Positions 32,711 through 43,500 of a stretch of 64,000 bases of DNA are shown in pieces. The position numbers and the translations under genes are program-made. The DNA is from Dipodascopsis uninucleata var. uninucleata. Its lineage: Eukaryota; Ascomycota; Lipomycetes; Lipomycetales; Lipomycetaceae. Position 1 is the first letter of the stretch; each line of letters begins with the position of its first letter. The stretch covers positions 496,001 through 560,000 of the forward strand of contig JAJLTO010000001.1 of NCBI GenBank assembly GCA_030568195.1, in the 5' to 3' direction. Under the pieces are notes generated by a model. That model had not been told where the DNA came from. It ran no database searches and was given only the letters and a program-made list of their open reading frames with translations.

Positions 32711-33943
32711 TTACTGATTCTCTTCAGCTACTGATTCTGAGCCATCAGGTCTCTCAGATGAACTCTTCTTCCATTCGGTAGGCTGTACAGATTCTGCGCA
32801 CTTCTCGCAATGTTCAACAAATACTCGTGGGCTGGGAAACATTTTTTGACACAGACGACACCAGCCTGCATCGGTATCCTTAAGCTGAACAAAGTGCACG
32901 AGTCTCAAGTGTCTCTTCAGGACGTCCAATCTATTAAAAGCGCCACCATTCCGGTGACATGTAGGATCCGTACGCCAGTAAGGGCAATGAAAATTAGGAG
33001 AATAATGTGATCTCAGATGTCGTCGTTGATCGGAGTGACGAGCAAATGTCCATTTACATCCTGCGTGAGGACACTTGTATGGCCTTGCAGTAGATGGTGA
33101 CTGTGAGCTAGAAGCAGGTGGCGAGTTGTTTGTTCGTGAGCCCGATCCTCGACCTGATCGCGCTGATGGCTGGTTCTGCGATTTAGTAGTGGATGGTGAA
33201 GGATGAAGCTGGCTTACTGCGGCGGCTGCGGCGGCTGCAGCTGCGGCTGCAGTGACTGCTTGGTCTTGATATTCAGCTTGCGCGTGAGCTCCAGTTCGTA
33301 CTGGATGGGCTGGAATAACACTCTGAAGACCTGGCTGGCCCCGATGACGATATTCATCGTCATGCATAATGACTGCTGGAAGTCGTGGCAAAGATATTTG
33401 TTGTTGCTGCGCAGAAAGGTCATCCGGAGAAACAGGTGGAGGAGAGCCCATACCAAAGGTTTGTGAACCTGTTCCAGAAAGATTACCCGTCATGGAAGGA
33501 GAACTAGCGGTATTGCTCTGGCCCGATGTACTGGCTGATGGAGTTGCTGATGAGTTCGACATTGGTGACAATAACTGTGTGTCTATTGGCGGGTTTGCGC
33601 TATTTGTATATACATTAGAAGCCTGTAAATGCCCATTTTCAACTATGGAGCCAGAACTATCAGCTAAGAGGTTTGCAATGGACGTTCGATTATGATGCCG
33701 TATATTTTCCCTCTGTCCAATTTCTATATCTTCTTGTTCTTCGCTCTCTGGCATCACAATCCGAGGTAGTGACTGTTGTTGACGCAGACTTTGCTCTTGC
33801 TGGTCTGGTTCTTGTGGCTCCTGCTTTTCCTTTTTTGCAGCTTTTGACGCTTTGGATCCAGATGTCTTCGAAGTCCCGTTAGAAACACTACGATCGAGGT
33901 CGAGCAAAGCAATAGCACCTTGGTATTCGCTCATGTGAGCCAT
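32711..33943 (-). CDS. C2H2 zinc-finger transcription factor
   Basis: A single-exon nuclear protein of 410 aa. The first ~285 residues are low-complexity, rich in Ser, Gln, Pro and Ala, with a run of twelve alanines near 230 (an Ala tract typical of regulatory regions). DNA binding should map to ~288-360: a classical C2H2 finger, YKCPHAGCKWTFARHSDQRRHLRSH, followed by a divergent finger starting FHCPYWRTDPTCHRNG that contains NRLDVLKRHLRLVH. A third, CxxC...HxxxC-like unit (WCRLCQKMFPSPRVFVEHCEKC) follows. This arrangement is seen in a group of fungal C2H2 regulators of stress and nutrient genes, but I cannot assign an orthologue. The start is the ATG at 33943; a second Met three codons on is an alternative. 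Confidence 0.88.
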   Translation of the reverse strand: MAHMSEYQGAIALLDLDRSVSNGTSKTSGSKASKAAKKEKQEPQEPDQQEQSLRQQQSLPRIVMPESEEQEDIEIGQRENIRHHNRTSIANLLADSSGSIVENGHLQASNVYTNSANPPIDTQLLSPMSNSSATPSASTSGQSNTASSPSMTGNLSGTGSQTFGMGSPPPVSPDDLSAQQQQISLPRLPAVIMHDDEYRHRGQPGLQSVIPAHPVRTGAHAQAEYQDQAVTAAAAAAAAAAAVSQLHPSPSTTKSQNQPSARSGRGSGSRTNNSPPASSSQSPSTARPYKCPHAGCKWTFARHSDQRRHLRSHYSPNFHCPYWRTDPTCHRNGGAFNRLDVLKRHLRLVHFVQLKDTDAGWCRLCQKMFPSPRVFVEHCEKCAESVQPTEWKKSSSERPDGSESVAEENQ

Positions 33944-34731
33944 CGCAAACTTGAGAGCAAGCTACAAGTTATATATTTCCAATTTGGATCGTGCGAGTAT
34001 TTTATGACTACTCTCACTCCTCGTATTCTTAACCTGACCGACAGGCACTTTGCAAAAAACGTCTGAAACGCTTTCTTAAAGCTTCAGTCTCTCTTTACTA
34101 AAACCCTTAACAAATAAGACAAATTTCCTGAAGAATAACAGTGTCTGCTTTTCTGTCGCGCTCTTTTTTTTTTTTACTGCGGAAGACGGAGAAGATGCTG
34201 GGCGCAGCGCGGCGTAGGCGGCTCAATCACTTATAGTTACCCGGTCAGCTTTGATGGTCGAGGCTAGAACGCCGCATACGCACAATATGCGGCTTTTTTG
34301 CATGTGACTTAGTGACTTAATGGGTAAAATCAGTGGCGCAGCAAAAATATTTACTACTTCTGTGCACAACGAAACTAGTTTGCAGGTAACAAGATGTACC
34401 ACACAGGATGCGGCTCTTCGGTACTTTTCATTGGTTGCCTGCCCCGCAACTTGCGGCTCTAATTCACGTGATGTGATATATTTTCAGTTCACTACATAAA
34501 TATCACGTGATGTAATTTGACGTGTTTTCGAGATCACTCGAGGGCCGTCATATGGTAGACGTGTCTCTAAAGTGATTGAAGGAAATGAATGTCGAACGGC
34601 ACTATTGTTGAGAAAAGAGTATTTTTTTATCTTCCATTTTCTTCTGCATTTTTAGCACCACTTCCCTTTCATTAGAGCATCGGTCTCTATTCACATCCAA
34701 TTAATATCTGGGTTCCTAGATTCTAGTAATC
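33944..34731. promoter_or_regulatory. Divergent promoter C2H2 factor / Tudor-SN
   Basis: A 788-bp divergent promoter with a T-rich run near 34170 and a GC-rich patch around 34190-34290. Two TCACGTGA palindromes, at 34464-34471 and 34503-34510, lie about 230-270 bp upstream of the Tudor-SN start, spaced 39 bp apart. Confidence 0.55.
34464..34510. promoter_or_regulatory. Pair of TCACGTGA E-boxes upstream of Tudor-SN
   Basis: Both 8-bp palindromes are followed by TG, giving the same TCACGTGATGT context. The duplicated context makes a true binding site (Cbf1-like bHLH) more likely than a single copy would. No binding data. Confidence 0.5.
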
Positions 34732-37635
34732 ATGTCTTCGATCTATGCTGCGAAGGTCAAGTCTGTGTTGTCCGGCGACACAGTTGTGCTTGTTCCTTCT
34801 CAACCAGCCCCAGGTACCCGTCCCTCGGAGAGAATTCTCTCTTTGGCTTACGTCGCAGCACCACGTTTACGTCGTGAAGAAGGCGATGAGGTAAGCAATT
34901 ATAAATATAAATGGCTGGATCAACTTTATGTGACAACAGTTTGTGTAGATCGGGAGTTATTCGAGGCCGTGTCTAGTGTGGACATCGCTGGCACGAGGCA
35001 GTTTTGAGCAAATTAACACCTTGGCGATTACGGGTGATTATCCTTACTAACGTATATATAGCCACATGCATTTGCTTCCAGAGAGCTCCTCCGCTCATTA
35101 ACCGTCGGTAAAGAAGTCCGTTTTCAAGTCTTATATACCGTTACTTCTACAAACCGTGAATATGGTACGTTGTACCTTCCAGGTCATGAGTCAGTAGTAG
35201 AGAAGTTGATTTCTGGAGGTGCTGTGAAGCTCCGACAACCTGGAGGAAAGGAGCCGTCTGAAATTCCGGAGCTTATCGAGAAATACAAATCTTTAGAAGA
35301 TATTGCCAAAGATCAAGCTGTCGGTGTGTGGGGTACATCTGATCATATTTCAGTGGTGTACGATCTTCCAGCCAATTTCATTGAAAGCAATAAGGATAAG
35401 CCTTTGGACGCCATCATAGAGCGTGTTATCAATGGAGATCGTTTAATTGTTCGCTATATTGTGTCACCAACCAGTCATGTTCAAGTCGCTACTCTTATTG
35501 GTGGTATTAAGGCTCCCCGCTCTCCATCTGAGACTGAACAAGGTGAGCCCTTCGGTGATCTTGCAAAGCTCTTTGTTGAAACAAGAATACTGAATAGGCG
35601 CTTAAAGGTTAACGTTGTTGGTCTCTCGCAACAGGGGGTAGCTATTGGAATTGTTATTCACCCCGCTGGTAATATTGCAGAAAAGCTTCTTGAGGTTGGA
35701 TTAGCTCAAGTTAGTGATTGGCAGAGCAATTTCTTGGGTGCTGCAAACATGAGCAAGCTTCGGCAGGCAGAGCAATCTGCCAAGGCCAAGGGCCTACACA
35801 TCTGGAATAGCATTACGATTAGCCGACCAACAGGATCTCAGACCTCTGAAACTGATAAAAATTTTACGGCAATTGTTGCCCGTATTATATCAGCAGACAC
35901 TCTTGTACTCCGCATGAAGTCAAATGAGGAACGAGTTGTACAATTAGCCAGTGTGCGTGGCCCTAGACAGGCTGATTCTGTACAAGCTAGTTACGTTAAT
36001 GCTGCCAGAGAGTTCGTGCGTAAGAAATGTATAGGCAAGCATGTTAAAGTGAGTGTGATCCATCGACGACCCAAATCAGAGAATTTTGATGCGAGGGATA
36101 TGGCACTTGTCGAACTACCAAAGAGTGCTGGAAGTGGATCTACAGACCTTGCTTCTATTATCGTTGAGAACGGTTATGCTACGGTCATTCGTCACCGTAA
36201 AGGCGAATCTGATGACCGTTCGCCTATTTGGGATTTGCTGTTGGAGAAAGAAAGTTCAGCTATCCAGGCCAAGTTGGGTATTCACTCAGGTGTTGCCTTG
36301 CCTCCAGAGCGTATTGTGAATGCTTCAGAATCTCAAGCTCGTGCATCAGCATTTCTTCCATCACTTTTACGGCAAAAGCGTGTGCCGGCCATTGTTGAAT
36401 TTGTCAACTCAGGAAGCCGATTGAGACTTTTACTCCCTCGTGACAATGCTCGTATAAAATTTGTTTTAGCAGGAGTTTCTACTCCACGTGTTGCAATGAC
36501 TAACACATCTAATGGTGGATCTTCTGAAAAGTCTGAGCCATTTGGAGAAGAATCTCGAGATTTCAGTGCACGAAGATTATTGCAGCGTGATGTTGAAATT
36601 GATGTAACACATGCAGATCACTCTGGTGGATTCATCGGTCTCTTGCATATTCCTGGAACTAAGGACACTTTCGCGAAAACTCTTCTAGAGGAAGGTCTTG
36701 CGCGACTAGATGAGTACTCAGCTCAACAAGCTTCTGTTTTCAACCAATTGCGTGCTGCGGAAGAATCTGCACAGCAGCAAAAAAAAGGAATCTGGAAGGA
36801 AGAGAAAGGAAAGGCTAAGGCTGTCGAGGCTGTTCAATTACCCACTCAGCCCACGACTACTACTCTTGGTACAACTTCCAATAAGCAGTATTTGAATGTG
36901 GTTGTCACTAATGTTGCTAGAGATGGCGCGTTTTCATATGTCGTTACTGATTCAATTGCAAAGCTACAGCAATATACCAGAGATTTGACTACTGCAATCG
37001 TTTCTTTACCGATCTTGTCTGGTAAACCTCGTGTTAATGAGCTGGTCTGTTATCCTATCCCAGGCGTTTCACCTTCGGCTGCTGGCAGGTTCAAGGTTCT
37101 ACAGTTTGATTCTAGCACAAAGACTGCTACTCTTTGCTCCGTCGACTTGGGAATAACCGTACCAAGTGCTCCATTCTCAAAGATTAAATCTCTTCCTGCT
37201 CAATTTGGTTTCGCAGGAACTTCTGGAATGGCTGCACAAGCAAAGTCTGCAAAGCTTGAATATTTACGATGGCCAACTTTTAATGAAGATTACTTGGATT
37301 ACAGTATTGATGTATTTGCTGATATGGTCGTTACTGAGCCTTCCTTGATCTTAAAAGCAGGAAAATTGAAAAGTCTGATTGCAATTATTGATGGTACACC
37401 AACTTCTGATGGATCTACGTCAGTGACTCTTTTCGATGCAGAAAACATGGACGAAAGTATCAATTCTGTATTGTGCTCGGAAGGATGGGTCTATATTGGT
37501 AACGACAAGCAGCTTCGACGCAATGGACCGGTTGATATGGCTCAAGTCAAGGAGTTACGGTCAAAGATCGAGGAAGCTAAGAGCGATCATAAGGGTATTT
37601 GGGAGTACGGCGACATGACACCGGAAGAAGACTAG
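34732..37635 (+). CDS. SND1: Tudor-SN / SND1 (staphylococcal nuclease-Tudor protein)
   Basis: A cytoplasmic RNA-binding multi-domain protein linked to RNA decay, splicing and stress granules in other eukaryotes. Exons are 34732-34890 and 35062-37635, joined in phase 0 across a 171-nt intron with TTACTAACG near 35045, giving 910 aa, the usual family length. Four SNase-like repeats start at about residues 5 (KVKSVLSGDTVVL), 170 (IIERVINGDRLIVR), 321 (TAIVARIISADTLVL) and 495 (VPAIVEFVNSGSRLRLL). Each is followed by the typical LLEEGLA/W..L...E..A motif. A Tudor domain (~665-760) and a partial fifth SNase unit (~785-905, ending HKGIWEYGDM) complete the protein. S. cerevisiae lacks this gene while many other fungi keep it. 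Confidence 0.95.
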
Positions 37636-38118
37636 AAAGGAAAGTTATGATATCGTCGAATAAAGATACGGCTGTGTAAAAGTTGTCTTGTTGCATTTCT
37701 TTGAATAATATGCGTCGGTAAGCATGATCTCCTAAGCTACCAAGACATTGCTGTTTATTCAACTCAGGTATTGATCCTTTTCCAGATAACTCGTTTATGA
37801 AAAATATTTTGTTTACCTAATTTTCTTTCGTTCATTTATTCCCATCATGTTTCAAAGCCTTCTACTAAATTAACTAATAATCTCAACAAGATACAGTGAT
37901 AGCTAGTTCGCACTATATGTACTAGTAACTTGTTCGTCTAAAATAAAGTAATACTGTGGATAATGACAATGGATAAGGGATGGATAATGAAATAGGAATA
38001 TCAATATTTAAGATAAATTTACCAGATATTTACGACATTCAAGTTAATTTATTTTGATAGACTATCATTAGTATTGCTTAATCAATGATAGACAGACAAA
38101 CGTTCAAAGAACGAAGAA
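37636..38118. other. Convergent intergenic region Tudor-SN / SOD1
   Basis: AT-rich 3' flanks of two convergent genes. No gene or structured element visible. Confidence 0.6.
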
Positions 38119-38901
38119 TTAGGCAGAGATACCGATGACACCGCAAGCAGGTCTTGGGCCAGCATTACCAGTCTTAAGAGAATCTGCATTACCACCCTTT
38201 CCAAGATCGTCAGTGCCACCATGGACAACGACAGTACGACCGAGGACGCTCTGGGGTCCGATCAAAGTGATCAGATGGTCAGAAGTGCTTCCCTTAGCAT
38301 TTCCCTCAGCATCAGTGGAGATGTTACCCAAATCACCTACGTGACGGGTCTCATCAGTTGGGGCACCGTGAGTCTTACCGAATGGATTGAAGTGACTACC
38401 GGCAGATGTGCAGCCGTTGGTGTTGTCACCAAACTCGTGGACATGGAAACCACGGAGAGCATTTGGGTCGTTACCCTTGATGTCCCATGAGATAGTGGTT
38501 GGAGCACCTTCAGCGGCCTGCTCGAAGGTAACAGTACCAGATACAGAGGAATCTCCTCGAACAACAGCGACTAAATAGCATAAGAAGTTAGTCAGTCTGA
38601 CTCATAAGTATTCAACAAATCTCACGTCCAGCATCGCATATTTATACGAATATCTCATTTGTCGCGATACAGAGCATACAATTGAATGCATGCATAGACC
38701 AATTAAGATGCGACTAGACGATGACTTTTCGATAGCAGAATTGAATAATCACTTCGATGCATCAACTTCTCTCAATTGTTTTCAAAGCGCGCAGCATCGG
38801 TCCGACGCCTTCTATTTACATTTGCCCTACGACGTCACCCATCAGATCGATTGAATGATCTGACGAAACACAAAACTATCAAACTTACCAGCCTTAACCA
38901 T
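38119..38901 (-). CDS. SOD1: Cytosolic Cu/Zn superoxide dismutase
   Basis: The enzyme dismutates superoxide in cytosol and mitochondrial intermembrane space. Exon 1 is only 13 nt (38901-38889, MVKA plus one base) and exon 2 is 38570-38119; together they give 154 aa, exactly the S. cerevisiae length. Copper and zinc ligands are visible in [28 protein letters not shown] and [14 protein letters not shown], and the electrostatic-loop and disulfide cysteines in NGCTSAG and PACGVIG. The intron, 38888-38571, is 318 nt, long for this window. A TATA box lies 125 bp upstream. Identity is certain. Confidence 0.98.
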
Positions 38902-39024
38902 TGTGAATTACTTTGTGATAGAACTTGGTTGATAAAAGAAAAATATCAGACAAGTGAGAAGTGAGAAATGTGAAATGAAAGAACGATGAAGAAATCTGGC
39001 AGATCGATCCTTTTTCTCTCTGCA

Positions 39025-39032
39025 TATTTATA
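39025..39032 (-). promoter_or_regulatory. TATA box of SOD1
   Basis: TATAAATA on the minus strand, 125 bp upstream of the SOD1 ATG. It sits in a pyrimidine/purine-biased core promoter. Distance and sequence fit a yeast TATA element. Confidence 0.6.
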
Positions 39033-39463
39033 AGCCAAGGAGATAAGCGGCGCTCATGGACGGGCCAATTGCAAGTATAGCTGTGTTTCTGCGGGCTTCG
39101 TCAGTGATATGTGAACATTTGTTGTTGCGATTATGGCGTATCTATGCTATATAACATTAGTTGTTCCATAATTGTTATTACATTTTTTAATTACTGTTGT
39201 GGGGTATGATCTGGACTATTATGCATAAATATTACTAATACTCTAGGATAACTGCTTGCAGAGTAACTGATGCCTATTTTTCCTTGTTTCGTCGGTTTTT
39301 AAAAAAGTGCAGATTAATTAGCATATCCATTATTATAGCAATTGCTAATTTGTTAGTTAGCTCTTACGTGAAACTGGTAATGCAAAGTTTGTGTCGTCAT
39401 TGTAATTCTTCTACTTGTTACCAAGACAACGATCTTTTCAGGGTATGGTTCATATCACTAGTA

Positions 39464-39471
39464 TCACGTGA
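39464..39471. promoter_or_regulatory. TCACGTGA E-box in the SOD1/Rho-GEF divergent promoter
   Basis: A perfect palindrome, extended to ATCACGTGAT, 563 bp upstream of SOD1. It fits a Cbf1-type bHLH site. Function not shown. Confidence 0.45.
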
Positions 39472-40505
39472 TAATTTTTGTAAGTATTATGCTAGGAGGA
39501 GATTCATTTAGGCCATCATGGGACGTGCTTGTTTACATGTATGAAACAATCGTCAGAACGCGAGTGTGGAAAAAAACTTCTACTGTAATGAAGCTGTTCC
39601 CAAGTCATAAGCACGAAGAATGATTATACCAGAATGATGGAAGTTTTGCATCACAGGGAGGATGTCGAGATAATCTTGTTGCGTAGGTAGAATTAATATA
39701 CTACCAGATATCTATTAAAGAAAGGTAATTCTAAAAAATTCAGATACTTAGAACAGCACTTCTACTTGTGCTTACGTAGACGAAGCTGGTCTTAACGCAA
39801 GATTCTTGGAATCATTTGACTGTGCATAAATACGATACCAAATCCGAAAAAGACGAAACATTGTTAATGACTGCTTGCGCTAGCATCAGTGATGGACAGC
39901 TCTGCAGCAGGATTCACAATGCAAGTTAATGGACAACCGACCGATCAAATGGGAAGTTCATAAATTGCGTACACATGTTGCTTCTGTTATAAGTGACGAG
40001 CAGAAAGCTCGAGAGTGATTCGTGCTGTACGTAGTCTAGGCGCCCAACTCAATCTTAAAGTGTTCGTAAACTTGATTCTGTGATAGGACATTTCGGTCAT
40101 TTACCATCGTATGAGATTAGTTTGTCACAATACTACTGTCATAAACATCTGTATAGATTAAGTTATAGCATGCCACTATCGGCAGTGAGTGTTTTATCAG
40201 TCATCCTTTTGTTTTCCTGTTGCATGGAAGTGCGTCTTGAAGCTTGTTTACGTCTCTCAGGTTAAGCCGCAGCAATTTTAGTCTGTGTATAGGAAAATCA
40301 TCAGTCTAGGAATATTATTACGAGAGGCTGTGGATCTTGGGATTGTTTCTAGTTTGCACCAAAAACACCAAAGAGGACGAACTATTTAGATTAGAACTGC
40401 TCTGAATTCGATATCGATAAATATACTACTGTGCAGTACCTATATACTCTGCTTATTTAACTAGTTCTTTTTTATGTTTTATAGTTGTGTTGCAGCGGCT
40501 TTGAT

Positions 40506-43500
40506 ATGACCAGTAGGTGGAATCAACGGCAGGAGAACGCGAACAGCCAGTTCATCTTAGGACCACCTCTCCCTCCTAAAGTTCTCAAGATTTCTCCGAA
40601 TCGACATGAACAAGAGGGCCTGGAAAGCAGTAGAAGCCAGTATATGTACAATAATGCGTCTAGATTAGGTCTAGATTCCAGCAGGGACCTTCCTCCGCTA
40701 CCGCCGAAAGAGCCTCTGAACAGACAGCCTTCCTATCAGGCTCCGACTTCGTTTAACAATTTTGACAGTACGCTCTATCACTCTCCTTCTGCTAGAACAC
40801 TGCCTTCAATACCTATAGAACCCGATATGGTAAGTGGTCTAAGTTTCCATTTATATTTTTTCCAGAATTTGTTGTGGGTGCCTATTACTTTGCTTATCAG
40901 CATCGAAATACTTAAAAATAGTCTGGAGAGAGTCTCAATTCCCGTAGCTATATAAGATTTGTGTGCAGTTTATATTTTCTGACCTTTTTCTGCAGAGCAT
41001 GGGTTCTTCATCTTTTCTTGATTATGGCCCAATTGAAACTAGCTATAGGAATTTGTATGGCGGAGCTAATGATGACAATGGCGGCGGTAATGACGACGAC
41101 GATGATGACGAAAGATACGAATATAGCGAATATCCTATTACTGCTCCTTCTGTGCCTATAGTAACAGCGAGAACAGAAAATGAATACGAATTAGTAGAGG
41201 AAGAGTCTGATGCGTCTACTACTGATTTAGATTGGAAGTTCATGAATAGTATTATGAATGATTTAGAAGCCAATGACTATGATTCACCAGCACAGGATAA
41301 CATCAATAGGTCACTTTACGCGCAAACGCATGCCAACGCGCTGGCCGAAAATTTTGGACAACTCTCCATCGAACAAATTCAAAGGTCAAATCCTACGAGG
41401 AAAGAAGATCTATTCCAAAATATGGGACTTCGATATGAAGATGATCCTCTGTACTTTCTTCCTTCTGCACCAACTTCGCGTCTCTCAATGCATTTTCAAG
41501 AAAATATTATGCCTTTGAACTCGCCGTCAGCCTCGAGTAGAACAAGTCCAACACGTTCTTTGTCCAATTCCCCAGTTAAAACGCTGTTTAATTCATCGCC
41601 TAACTCTACATCTCTTTCAAGACCTTTATCTAACAATCGGACACCTATGCTTACACGCCACTCCACTACACCTTCCCCTGAGCGACCGCTTTCCAAGTCA
41701 TCTCAACAACTGTCATATTCGCCTATTAATGATATTTCAAGGCTTTCACGATCTTCGATGAGCAGTTCGCCCATTGATCTAGACAGGAGAAGTTTTCGTC
41801 GATATCAAGGAAAAGAAGACGACTATTTTGAAAGTCATTTGGCAGAGGAGAGTATGAACTCGAACTCTGCTTCATTTTCAAAATCAGAGACACCTTTACT
41901 TCCACAGCCTCAGTTCTCTGAAAACGCAGGTAGCTATGAGACATTGAATCATAGATTCGCGATTAGTTCTATCTCTAGGTCACCCTCGCCGGTCAAGCAA
42001 GGACTAACGCATACCAATTCAAGTAGTTCACGTAGCAGTGTGTCTCGGAGCTCAAACTTGCGTGCTTCGGTCCGAAGGCGGCCACTTCCAGGTTTCACAG
42101 AAGATAATCAAAACTTTGAAATTCAAAATGAGAGCGATAATAACTACAGTTACGATTACGACGAATCTTCACCATCTTATTCACCGTCATATGACTCTCT
42201 GTCGTTTTCATATAGTGGCGTGGATGCGCCAAATTCTGGTAGCCATTCTCAATCGGATGCACCTCCCGTACCTCCTGTTCACCGTCTTGTCCCAGAAAGC
42301 ATAGTTACCGATCCCATTAAGAGAGCAGCGTTTTCACGATGGTCGTCTATGTTAGACAAGGGTACGGACCAGCGCACTAGCAATACTATTTTTGATGGTC
42401 GGAGCGTTCAGCCTGCTCGTGCAAACACTACTGGTAGCGTGTCGTTAACGAAAGAAGCCCTTCGAGCCATCTCGTCATCTTCCACTCGAGCTGAAGCGCA
42501 AGCTTCGATTCTATATTCCGCACATTCTGGAGAGGATTCTGAAAATTCTGAAGAATATGAAGAAGATGCTGCCTTCAACTATCATTTTGGTTCATCTTCG
42601 AGTTTTGCATTAGATACGACAGCTTTGAGAAACAACATAAAGCCAACAGTGGTATCAGAACGCTCCGTCAAGTTCGATACATCTACTGATAGGTATATTA
42701 CAGAAAATTCTATGTTTGTGTCGAGCGAAGTTACTGGCAATACGATATTAGAAGGTGATGAAATGGAGGAGGAAGAGGAAGAAGAGGACTTGTATGATGA
42801 GAACGAAATTGAGTCGGAAGACTCTGAAATATTACCGAGTATTGCTCCTTTGAGAACATCTAAACGAGACACTTTGTTTGTGCCAGATAGATCTCATTCG
42901 CCTGCAGAATCAGCTACTTCTACACATGCCGATACAGATGTCATGAATAGGTACGGACTGCCTCTCTCGATCCCAGATCTCGACGAAGAACATAAATCTC
43001 AAGTTGCTAATGATCTCGCTCGAAAGATTGCAAATTTACCAGTAAAACCAGGTACGCGACCCGCGACTGCTCGTGAATGCCAATTGTGTCCTGATATTTG
43101 GTTATTATCTGCGCTGTTAAGATGGATTCGAGTCATTATGGGCCGAGATGCAGATTTCATGCCAGAAAAAGGAGTCAAAGAAATATTAACTTCTTTGTTC
43201 ATGTATCATATACCTAGATTAAGCCACGTCGATGCTTATATGTCAGCGTGGGATGTGACAGAGTCATTTGTCCAAGCAGGAGTGTTACAAAAATCGGATG
43301 GTCATTTACATATTGACTCGAATGCCACTAAAGCTCAACGAGAAAAGCCCGTGTTAGGTGTTTTACCACTCCTAACAGGTGGTGGTTGTTACACCATGTT
43401 TGGCCATATCTCGGATGAGCCGTATACTGGTAAATGTTACTCACCGATTTGTTCTGGAAGAAATCTGGTCATAATGAATAATTTTGAAGAAATTGACGAT

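Larger units (their letters stand above)
38902..40505. other. Divergent region SOD1 / Rho-GEF
   Basis: About 1.6 kb of AT-rich sequence. The left end carries the SOD1 promoter with a TATA box at 39025-39032, and the middle a TCACGTGA palindrome at 39464-39471. A short leader exon of the Rho-GEF could lie in the right part, because TTGCAG near 40490 could act as an acceptor. Short open frames at 39284-39511 and 40080-40265 are not convincing. Confidence 0.5.
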
